Of a DNA stretch of 64,000 nt, positions 1 through 8,144 are shown one piece after another; the first letter of the stretch is position 1, and the number at the start of each line of letters is the position of its first letter. Made by a program: the position numbers and the translations under genes. The notes under the pieces were generated by a model. It saw only the letters and a program-made list of their open reading frames with translations. It did not search any database and was not told the DNA's origin. Where the stretch lies: positions 372,001 to 436,000 of the forward strand of contig NZ_SRXY01000004.1 in the NCBI RefSeq assembly GCF_004804335.1. The letters are read 5' to 3'. This stretch comes from Pacificoceanicola onchidii. GTDB lineage: Bacteria > Pseudomonadota > Alphaproteobacteria > Rhodobacterales > Rhodobacteraceae.

Positions 1-114
1 GGGGTCATCCTGCGCCGAGAATTTGCGTCTCAGTCCAGACGCGTGCTGCTGGCGAAACCCAACCACACGCAGACGTGACGCCCCGCTTGTATCAAGCCTG
101 TTAGTCTCCGCCCC

Positions 115-474
115 ATGCGGTCTTTTCTATCGATCACGTCTGGTCTGTTCCTCTTCGCTGGTATGGCTTTCGCCGACCCGCCGGACATCATCGCCGTGGA
201 TGCTCAGCGCCAGGGCACCGATTATCGGTTTTCAGTCACGCTCGCCCATCCGGACACAGGCTGGGATCACTATGCAGACGGCTGGCGCGTCGAGTTGGAA
301 GATGGCACGGACCTAGGAACACGCGTTTTGGCGCACCCGCATGTGACCGAACAACCGTTTACGCGCAGCCTTGGTGGCATTCAAATCCCAACAGGTGTGA
401 GCACCGTCTTTGTACGGGCGAAATGCTCTGACGATGGCTGGAATGAAGACCGCGTTGCCATCTCTCTGGAATAG
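115..474 (+). CDS. small secreted hypothetical protein
   Basis: This 119-residue protein has a Sec-type signal peptide: MRSFLS, a hydrophobic core near residues 6-19 and an AFA-type cleavage site before DPPD. The mature part of about 98 residues looks beta-rich (VDAQRQGTDYRFSVTLAHPDTGWDHYADGW is written here in two parts: VDAQRQGTDYRFSV and TLAHPDTGWDHYADGW) and carries one cysteine. I do not recognise a named family or catalytic motif. It ends 6 bp before the convergent pbpC stop codon. No strong ribosome-binding site is visible before the ATG, so the start is moderately certain. The location is inferred to be periplasmic or extracellular. Confidence 0.65.
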   Translation: MRSFLSITSGLFLFAGMAFADPPDIIAVDAQRQGTDYRFSVTLAHPDTGWDHYADGWRVELEDGTDLGTRVLAHPHVTEQPFTRSLGGIQIPTGVSTVFVRAKCSDDGWNEDRVAISLE

Positions 475-480
475 AGCGCC

Positions 481-2493
481 TTACCGAAGTTCCACAGACA
501 CACGGCCCGATTGGCCTTTTGCATCAATAATCGACAAGGTCGTGAAACCCGCGCCAAGGCCAGATGCCGAGAACGCGTTGCCGCGCAACTCTGTGCTCAC
601 AACAGCCCCATTCGCCAAGAGCGTGTAGGGCGGGGTTCCACCCCGCAGTTTGATCGGGATGTCTCCCTGAGCCGCCAACCGCGCCCCGTCGGGCGGGAAG
701 GTCACTTGCAGGCTCGGCTGAGATTGGCTCTCACCAAACCGTTGCAGCGGTGCAGGCAGGGCAGCCCGGGATACCATCAACGTCTCCGGCGGCGGCGCTG
801 GCAGAGGCGCCGGGCGCAGGCTGGCGCGGCCGAGCACTTCGAACAGCATTGGCGCCGCGAGATCGCCGCCAAAGGCACCCGGCACTGGCGTCCCGTCCGG
901 CCTTCCAATCCAGACACCTGCCACATAGCGCCCGTTCCAGCCCAAAGCCCAGGCGTCGCGGTGCCCGTATGACGTGCCCGTCTTGTAAGCCACACGGCCA
1001 CGAGGGCCGGACTGCGGCGGCGGCATCAGACCGGCAAGCACATGCCCGACCTGCCAGGCAGACGCCCGGTTCATGATGCGCCCCAGCGGTTCTGCATCGC
1101 GGTCTTTCCGCCATCGCAGCGGTTTCGCCTGACCACCGCGCGCCATCGCGCCATAGAGCTGCACCATGTCTTCCAAGTTCACCCCAACACCGCCGAGCGA
1201 CAAAGCCAATCCCGGAGCACCGCCTTGCAGGCCGGGGTTCACCCCGGCTTGCCGCAGGGCAGACATGAGCTGCGCCGGACCGAGAGCTTCAGTCAGCCTG
1301 ACCACCGGAATGTTCAAGGACAGTTGAAGCGCCTGCCTGACAGCCACTTCGCCGCGAAACACGCCATCAAAGTTCTGCGGCGCGTAGGTGCCAAACTGGA
1401 CCGGCGTGTCGAGGATCAGGGTTTCGGGATGCACGAGCCCCCGGTCAAAGGCGAGCCCATATACAAGTGGCTTCAGTGTCGACCCGGGCGAGCGCAGCGC
1501 CTGTGTCATGTCCACAAAGCCCTGCCCTTCCGTGGCCGTGTAGCGCGGCGAGCCGATGGACGCGAGAATGTCGCCGCCTTCGATGTCAGCCAGAACGACA
1601 GCCATGGAGAGCCGCCTGTCGCGGCCCCGCATATAGGTTCGCGTCAGATCCTCCAATGCCAACTGCAACGCCCGGTCCAGCGTGAGATCATGCCGCCCCC
1701 CGGTCGATCCGACAGCCCGATCAGCCATATGTGGCGCGATCTGCGGCATTGGGTGACGGCCCAGCGGAGCAGGATCCGTCTGACCGGCCCGCGCCGCCTC
1801 CACCGAGATCACCCCGGCCTTCGCCATCCGCATCAAAACCCGATCCCGCGCGATCCGAGCGGCCTTCGGATGACGGTCCGGACGGCGGCTTTCCGGAGCC
1901 TGCGGGAGCGCGACCAGAAGCGCAGCCTCCGCCGGAGTCAGGCGGCGCGGTTCCTTGCCAAGCCAAACCAGAGACGCGGCGCGCAGCCCTTCGACATTGC
2001 CCCCATAAGGCGCAAGCGAAAGGTAAAGATCGAGAATCTGATCCTTGGACAGACGCCTTTCCAGAGCCAGAGCCAATCGCATCTGCCGCAGTTTGCCCGC
2101 CCATTGGCCTGTGGTGCCGTCTTCCAGCAGGCGCGCCACCTGCATGGTCAGGGTCGACGCACCTGAGACAATCTCGCCATGCCGGATCGCCTGCCATGCG
2201 GCCCGCAAGGTGGCTTTGGGATCGACCCCGATGTGTTGCCGGAACCGCTTGTCCTCGTAGGCAATCAGCATGTCATAAAACAACGGATCAACCTGATCGG
2301 CGCTCACAGCCATCCGCCAGAGACCATCTTCGATGGTATATGCGCGCAGCAGATCGCCGTTCCGATCCCGCACTTCGGGCGCTGTGCCATGTACCAGAAC
2401 CGGCAGCTCGGTATCATCAATCACCTGATCCAGCCCGTCGCGAACAAACGCGACAGACCAAAGGCAAAAGACAAGGGCGAGCAGCCGTTTCAT
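481..2493 (-). CDS. pbpC: penicillin-binding protein 1C (bifunctional transglycosylase/transpeptidase)
   Basis: This 670-residue protein has an N-terminal membrane anchor (residues about 3-18). A GT51 glycosyltransferase domain follows, with the catalytic glutamate in AYEDKRFRQHIGVDP near residue 80 and GASTLTMQVARLL. The transpeptidase domain has the three penicillin-binding motifs: SPGSTLKPLVY (SxxK), SLN and KTGTS. The last 90 residues match the C-terminal PBP1C extension. The family polymerises and cross-links peptidoglycan at the inner membrane. It lies 4 bp downstream of the alpha-2-macroglobulin gene on the same strand. This is the classic pbpC/yfhM pairing, in which the macroglobulin is thought to guard periplasm while PBP1C repairs wall. 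Confidence 0.94.
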   Translation of the reverse strand: MKRLLALVFCLWSVAFVRDGLDQVIDDTELPVLVHGTAPEVRDRNGDLLRAYTIEDGLWRMAVSADQVDPLFYDMLIAYEDKRFRQHIGVDPKATLRAAWQAIRHGEIVSGASTLTMQVARLLEDGTTGQWAGKLRQMRLALALERRLSKDQILDLYLSLAPYGGNVEGLRAASLVWLGKEPRRLTPAEAALLVALPQAPESRRPDRHPKAARIARDRVLMRMAKAGVISVEAARAGQTDPAPLGRHPMPQIAPHMADRAVGSTGGRHDLTLDRALQLALEDLTRTYMRGRDRRLSMAVVLADIEGGDILASIGSPRYTATEGQGFVDMTQALRSPGSTLKPLVYGLAFDRGLVHPETLILDTPVQFGTYAPQNFDGVFRGEVAVRQALQLSLNIPVVRLTEALGPAQLMSALRQAGVNPGLQGGAPGLALSLGGVGVNLEDMVQLYGAMARGGQAKPLRWRKDRDAEPLGRIMNRASAWQVGHVLAGLMPPPQSGPRGRVAYKTGTSYGHRDAWALGWNGRYVAGVWIGRPDGTPVPGAFGGDLAAPMLFEVLGRASLRPAPLPAPPPETLMVSRAALPAPLQRFGESQSQPSLQVTFPPDGARLAAQGDIPIKLRGGTPPYTLLANGAVVSTELRGNAFSASGLGAGFTTLSIIDAKGQSGRVSVELR

Positions 2494-2497
2494 GGCG

Positions 2498-5400
2498 TTA
2501 CGGCTGGATCGTCACGCGCCCCGACGCCGTGGTGGCGCGGTAGTCCGGGCGGTACATGTCTTCGACCAGCGCAGCGGGATGGTGGAACTCACCGGGGGAG
2601 ACCGCACGCAGGATGTAGGCAAGACGGAAAGGCTTGGTGCCGGAATGGGTCACAGCAGCAAGGAATCGGTCAGAGCGGAACTCCGCATGGTCTGCTTCTG
2701 CAGGTTCAAGCCAATCCAGACCACGCAGATCGCCGGAGCGAAGCAAGTTCGGATTGTCGATCTCGAACCCGGCGGGCAGAGGATCGTCTACCATCAGCCG
2801 GGCGCGCGTTGCCTCGGACGGGCGGACCGTCAACACAGCAACCATGCGGTCTCCGGTTTCGATGGTATCCCCGAGCGACTGCCCGTCCATGGTGAAATAC
2901 TCACGGGTTAGGGCGTATCCATAGCCTGTTGCTTCGACCTGCCCAACCGGCACGCCAAGGGTTGTCAGTGTCACGTCCGTCGGTGTTGTGGCGGTGTTCC
3001 GGATGGTCATCGGCTGCAAGGAGGCTGCATCGATCTTTTGCACAAGCGGGCCCGCGTGGGGGGCGTCGTTGATCTCAAGCCCGGAGACCGTCGGGTCCTG
3101 CACCATGGCATGCGCCGCCAGAAGCGCCCAGCTTTGCTCCTGTGTCGAAAGCGGGCGCGTGACAGAGGCAAGGCGGGCGCTCAAATCGCTTGTGTCCACG
3201 GCATCGGACCGGGCTTCCACCACGAGGGACAGCACTCCTGCCGTGTCACGGAACCGGGAGCCAAAGTCCGCACGATAGACGCGCTCGCTGCCCACGGGCT
3301 TCGCTATACGCGCGGCCGCCTTGGTAAAGAGCCGATCCGCGCGTTGCTGATCGCCGTAAGCCGCCAGTGCCGCGCCAAGCTGCGCCTGTGCCATGGGTGT
3401 CGCCAAAGCGTCCGCTTTTTCATCCGCATAGTAGCGCAGATCTCCCATGGCCGCCGACCCTTCGCGAGCCAGCACCATGAGCGCATAGGCGATATCTTCC
3501 CCGCCCGTGTCAAAATCCGGCGCATAGGCGATACGGTTTTTCAGATTGTCGAGCGCGTTGCGGAAGGCAAGATCCGGAACGTCATGTCCCTGCGCCTTGG
3601 CCCGGCTCAGGAAATCCGTGACATAGGCATCAAGCCAGAAGTCTCCGGACTCCGCCCGCCACAATCCAAATGCCCCGTTCGCCGCCTGACGGGTCAGGAT
3701 TCTCGTCACCGATTGGTCGATGCGCAAGGCGATACGGGCGGGATCACCGATGCCAAGCGGCTCGGCGACGGACGACATGTAGAGGAGCGGCAGAGCCTGC
3801 GAGGTGACCTGCTCGGTGCAGCCGTAGGGATACCGGTCAAGCCGCGCCAGAAGCCCCGGCGCATCAAACCGCGCGAGCGGACCTGCCGAGACAAGCGCAG
3901 AGGCACCATCCGGGCGCAAGTTGGCAAAAACCTCACCATCCAGGGTGAAGCTTTGCCCGGACGCCAGGGACAGGCGGCGTGTGCTGCCAACCGCCGGATC
4001 GTTGGTCCGCACCCCAAGCGTAAGGTCCTTTGTCAGGCGCTGGCCATCCGGTGTGGTCAAAGCAATGGCTATGGTGAAATCACCAGGATCGACAGCCGTG
4101 ATCGGGATCGTCAAGGCGGTTTTCTGCCCATCGGACAAGATCACTTCGCTCGGGATTGCTTCCGACGCAAGGTTCAAGCCGGCGGACGTCACGGACAGAG
4201 GCATCACCCCGGTCTCGCCTTTTGTATGTGTCAGTTCCAAAAGCAGGCGCGAGCTGTCTCCCGGCGCAAGAAAACGCGGCACCGAGGCAGAAATCACAAC
4301 CGGATCGCGCACCAGAACGTCCTGCTCGGCCTGCCCCACGGCGGTTTCACTCCAGGCGACAGCCATCAGACGCACCGTGCCGTTGAAATCCGGCATGTCA
4401 AAGCTGACTTCGGCGCGCCCTTCTGCGTTCACCTGTACCGGCCCTTGGAAGAAAGCCACGGTCGCTTCGGTCGGCGGTGGGCTTTGCAGGCGCATTCCCG
4501 CAGAGGCATCGCCCCCGGACCGCACTTGTCCCATGGCCCCATTGGCCCCATTGGCCCCGTCGATCAGGCGGCCATAAATGTCGCGCAACTCGATACCAAG
4601 ACGCCGCTGGCCGAAGTAATACCCGGCGGGATCGGGGCTTTTGAAAGCGGTCAGATTGAGAATGCCAAGGTCAACAGCGGCCACCGTGACATAGGCTGTC
4701 TGGCCTTCGCCGACACCCTCCAATTGAACGGCGGCGGAAAGGGTCTGCCTTGGCAGGGCCTCCCCCGGCGCGTCGAGCGCAACGGAGAGTTGCCGCGCGC
4801 CGGGATCGACAGCGGCATGCGCAAGACCAAGTGCCCGTGCGGGGTTGTACCCGGCAGACACATCCATGGGCCGGATCACTTGCGCCGTGACATAGACCCC
4901 GGCTCCCCAGTCATCCGTGACCGGCAGGGACAGCGTGTTCTCGCCTTCGGAAACCTCGATGGCCTGCATCGAAATAACCCTGTCCGCGAGCACGGTCACA
5001 AGCGCCTTGCCCGCATAGCGCGGCACCATCCGCAGGGTGGCCATCTCTCCGGGTTGGTAGGCCGGTTTGTCGAGAGAGACCTCAAGCATATCCGGCGTAT
5101 CCGCTGCATTGGCCGGGGCGTACCATCCGGCATCGAAGGTCATCGACGCAGAGACATACGCGCCATCGGTGCGCTCAACAACGATCTCATACTGCCCCCA
5201 CTCCACGTCGGCGGCGATATTCAAGGGCGCATCACCCAGCGTGCCGGTGCCTCGGGCAATGCTCTCGCGGGTGGTGATCGGCTCCCAGTTCCAGTTGCCG
5301 TACAGCTGATACCATTGATACCGCGTCCGAACCCGATTTACCTGCCAAGTGACCTGCATCGCCTCTGGCGACAAGTCCGGGCCGAGGGCGATTACGTCGA

Positions 5401-7936
5401 AACGCGCTTCGGCACCTTCCGGCAGAGTATCATCAAAAGCAGGGCGTATGCCGATCATCGCGGTCGGTGGCGCGACGGGGCGCGCAATCTCGCGCTCCAC
5501 GGGGCGTCCCGATCCTTCGGTAATACGCAAACGCGCCAGAGCCGTCATCGGCCGTCCCTCCGGGTTCATGTCCGGGATCGGCAATCTCAGGCTGGCGGCG
5601 CCATCCGCATCGGTGACAAGATCGCCGGGCAGGCTGGCCGTTCTGACCGAGACGCCCGCTTCGTGACGCCCGAACCTGTATTTCGGAAAGGCGTCCAGCG
5701 TGTTTCGTGCCCGCAGGATAACCTCGCCTTCAACCGGGAGTTCCGCGCCCGGCGCGCCAAACAGGTATCGCGCAGTAATCGACAGGTCCGGCGCATCAAG
5801 GGGGTTGATGATGCCGTCGGGCAGCCTGAGATCATAGTCGATACGCTCCGGTACGAAATCTTCGACCAATACGGTTTTCGAAGCCAGCGCAGGCGCGTCG
5901 GTGTCGGCAAAAGCCTCCAAGCGCCATGTCCCGCGCGGAGCCGAACCCGCAACAGGAAGGGCGAACACATGCCCGCCAGCTTGTCCACCATCGGAGACAT
6001 GGCGCGAATATTCGACACCGTCTGGCCGTGTGAGGATCATCGTCACAGGAAGGTCAGAAACCGCTTTTGCCGATGCGTCGCGCGTCAGGGCCGTGACATG
6101 GACCGTCTCGCCAGCGCGGTACGCCCCGCGATCCGTAGCAAGGAAGGTGTCAATCGGCCCGGCTGGCGCGCGCCCCTCGACGCCGCGATCGGACAGATCA
6201 AAAGCGGGATCGGTGAGCGACAGGAACGCAATGTCCTGCTCGCCCTGTTTTGCAGTCACCAGCGCAGGCTCGGCCCCGCCGGTTCCACGCAGGAGGCCCG
6301 GACCAAAACTGGCAACGCCATTTGCGTCAGTTTGCACGGTTTCCAGCACCCGGTTGGAGGACGACAGCAAAGTGACATCGATCCCGGCCAGGGGCTCTGC
6401 AGAGCCGAGACCGCGGGCAAAAACGGTCAACCCATCGTTGCCCTGCATCGTCGTCAAACCGATGTCGGAGAGGATAAACCATTGCGTCGCCCGCTCCCCG
6501 TCATAGGGATCAGTGCCTGGCACAGACGCGGTCAGGGCATACACGCCGGCAGGCAAATCGCCCACCACATCGCCCATGGGCAGGCGGGTCAGGACATCCG
6601 CATTCAGGCGGTTTTCCACCTCACCAACCCCAGACCAGATTTCCTCCGCCACGTCTGTGCTGAAGTTGCGTTCTTGGTAGAAGGACAGCGGTCGTCCGAA
6701 ATAGCTGTCCTGAATGGCGCGCAGCAGATTGCGATCCGAAACCCGGCGCAACGTAAGGTCCAGTTCGGACAGGTTTACCGTCTCCACGGGCAGCCCCGCA
6801 TCGGTGCTTTTGGGCAGAACGTAGGCCCGCCCGGGGAAGCTGACAGAGGGAGAGCGGTCCCGCACATAGGCGGTGATTTCCACATCCTTGACCAGCTTCT
6901 CGCCCGAAGCGGCAGGCAGGCCGGAGCGGAAAGTCACGGTATAGCGGCCACCATGCTGCACGCCACTGATGCAAATCCGCTGATCGTCCGCTTCCACCGC
7001 CAGACGCGGGTCCGGAAGGCGGACAAACGGCGTGTAGTCCTGCCCTGCACGGATCAAAGGCTCGGAGAACTCCGCACAGATCCGCGGCGCGGCAGTGTCC
7101 GCGTCCACATCATGTTCCGCCACGCGAAACCCGTATTTTGCGATCGCGCCGTCCAGAACCTTTGTCACCTCATCGGATCCTGCCAAGGTCTCGGCCAGCC
7201 GCAGCGGCGGGATCATGTCCTTGCCCCGGCCTTGCTTTTCCATCGCCAGGGCCATCGCCATAAGGGACAATACCTGCGTGTTCGGTTCAGGGCTGCGCAG
7301 GTAGGCATTCACCGAAGCGAGGAAAGCCCGGCTCCGATACTTGCGCCGATCGCTGCCCTTGAGCGTTTCGGCAACCTCGGCGCTCCATGCCCCGTATTGC
7401 AACCAGTGCTGAACCGAGTCTGACTGCGCCAGTGCGGCGCCCGTCCAATGGATAGCATCGCGCAGATTGCCTTGTACGCGGCTGCTTTGCGCCGCATCAA
7501 GAAGCTGTTCAACCGTCCATTCACCGCCGCCATGACGCACGCCAAGGGCCGACGCTTCACCGCTCGCGGTTGTGATATCCCCCTCGCGCAGGAACCCCAG
7601 TTCCACCTGCCGAGCCTCCGCAAGGCTCAAGGCGTCCTGCGTGATGTCAATAACCTGCGCCGAGATCGCCCCTTCATAGGGCTGCCGGTCCGTGATTTCG
7701 GACTTTGGGAAGCAGGCATTCGACCGCCGGTTGAAAGTGAACGCCTTGCAGGACGGATTGTTCAGACACTGCCGCTGGCACGCTTCCTGTGTCGTATCGA
7801 ACAGGGCCTGCAGATCGGCCCCGTAGAAATCGACATCGCGGGTCACAACCAATCGCCGGTCCGGCACCGCTTCCTGTGCAGAAACATTGGAAGTGCAAAA
7901 CAGGCCGAGCAACGCGGCGGTCAGAAAACGGCGCAT
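2498..7936 (-). CDS. bacterial alpha-2-macroglobulin family protein with N-terminal PAN/apple domain
   Basis: This 1812-residue exported protein has a signal peptide at residues 1-20 (cleavage near VSA/QEA). There is no lipobox cysteine, unlike E. coli YfhM. Residues about 25-100 form a cysteine-rich PAN/apple-like segment (CQRQCLNNPSCKAF followed by CFPKSE). Macroglobulin (MG) repeats follow, then the bait region and the thioester motif GCTEQ near residue 1372, inside YPYGCTEQVTSQA. The family traps proteases by covalent thioester chemistry in the periplasm. It is the first gene of a two-gene unit with pbpC. The start ATG at 7936 follows GGAGCG on the minus strand. The family and thioester are clear; the function of the PAN domain is inferred. 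Confidence 0.93.
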   Translation of the reverse strand: MRRFLTAALLGLFCTSNVSAQEAVPDRRLVVTRDVDFYGADLQALFDTTQEACQRQCLNNPSCKAFTFNRRSNACFPKSEITDRQPYEGAISAQVIDITQDALSLAEARQVELGFLREGDITTASGEASALGVRHGGGEWTVEQLLDAAQSSRVQGNLRDAIHWTGAALAQSDSVQHWLQYGAWSAEVAETLKGSDRRKYRSRAFLASVNAYLRSPEPNTQVLSLMAMALAMEKQGRGKDMIPPLRLAETLAGSDEVTKVLDGAIAKYGFRVAEHDVDADTAAPRICAEFSEPLIRAGQDYTPFVRLPDPRLAVEADDQRICISGVQHGGRYTVTFRSGLPAASGEKLVKDVEITAYVRDRSPSVSFPGRAYVLPKSTDAGLPVETVNLSELDLTLRRVSDRNLLRAIQDSYFGRPLSFYQERNFSTDVAEEIWSGVGEVENRLNADVLTRLPMGDVVGDLPAGVYALTASVPGTDPYDGERATQWFILSDIGLTTMQGNDGLTVFARGLGSAEPLAGIDVTLLSSSNRVLETVQTDANGVASFGPGLLRGTGGAEPALVTAKQGEQDIAFLSLTDPAFDLSDRGVEGRAPAGPIDTFLATDRGAYRAGETVHVTALTRDASAKAVSDLPVTMILTRPDGVEYSRHVSDGGQAGGHVFALPVAGSAPRGTWRLEAFADTDAPALASKTVLVEDFVPERIDYDLRLPDGIINPLDAPDLSITARYLFGAPGAELPVEGEVILRARNTLDAFPKYRFGRHEAGVSVRTASLPGDLVTDADGAASLRLPIPDMNPEGRPMTALARLRITEGSGRPVEREIARPVAPPTAMIGIRPAFDDTLPEGAEARFDVIALGPDLSPEAMQVTWQVNRVRTRYQWYQLYGNWNWEPITTRESIARGTGTLGDAPLNIAADVEWGQYEIVVERTDGAYVSASMTFDAGWYAPANAADTPDMLEVSLDKPAYQPGEMATLRMVPRYAGKALVTVLADRVISMQAIEVSEGENTLSLPVTDDWGAGVYVTAQVIRPMDVSAGYNPARALGLAHAAVDPGARQLSVALDAPGEALPRQTLSAAVQLEGVGEGQTAYVTVAAVDLGILNLTAFKSPDPAGYYFGQRRLGIELRDIYGRLIDGANGANGAMGQVRSGGDASAGMRLQSPPPTEATVAFFQGPVQVNAEGRAEVSFDMPDFNGTVRLMAVAWSETAVGQAEQDVLVRDPVVISASVPRFLAPGDSSRLLLELTHTKGETGVMPLSVTSAGLNLASEAIPSEVILSDGQKTALTIPITAVDPGDFTIAIALTTPDGQRLTKDLTLGVRTNDPAVGSTRRLSLASGQSFTLDGEVFANLRPDGASALVSAGPLARFDAPGLLARLDRYPYGCTEQVTSQALPLLYMSSVAEPLGIGDPARIALRIDQSVTRILTRQAANGAFGLWRAESGDFWLDAYVTDFLSRAKAQGHDVPDLAFRNALDNLKNRIAYAPDFDTGGEDIAYALMVLAREGSAAMGDLRYYADEKADALATPMAQAQLGAALAAYGDQQRADRLFTKAAARIAKPVGSERVYRADFGSRFRDTAGVLSLVVEARSDAVDTSDLSARLASVTRPLSTQEQSWALLAAHAMVQDPTVSGLEINDAPHAGPLVQKIDAASLQPMTIRNTATTPTDVTLTTLGVPVGQVEATGYGYALTREYFTMDGQSLGDTIETGDRMVAVLTVRPSEATRARLMVDDPLPAGFEIDNPNLLRSGDLRGLDWLEPAEADHAEFRSDRFLAAVTHSGTKPFRLAYILRAVSPGEFHHPAALVEDMYRPDYRATTASGRVTIQP

Positions 7937-8144
7937 GGGAACGCTCCTCTAAGGAATGCCCCATGGTGCACCCCCACGCCCCCGGCTTGCAAGGATTCGG
8001 ACCCTCCGGAAAACCATACCCAAAACCGCCAAAATGACCGAAAAGGGCCGTTTGTTCGCGCCAGAGGCCCGATCCGGCTGCAGAGCTTTAAGCGGATGTT
8101 CACCCCTCTTGGCGAAAAGTGTCCTGGGTTTTGGAGGGCATAAA

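Noticed and set aside
3038-7423. Very long open frame (over 1400 codons) on the plus strand
   Set aside because: It lies wholly antisense to the alpha-2-macroglobulin gene, has low-complexity Arg/Gly/His-rich translation and no recognisable motif. It results from GC-rich codon bias.
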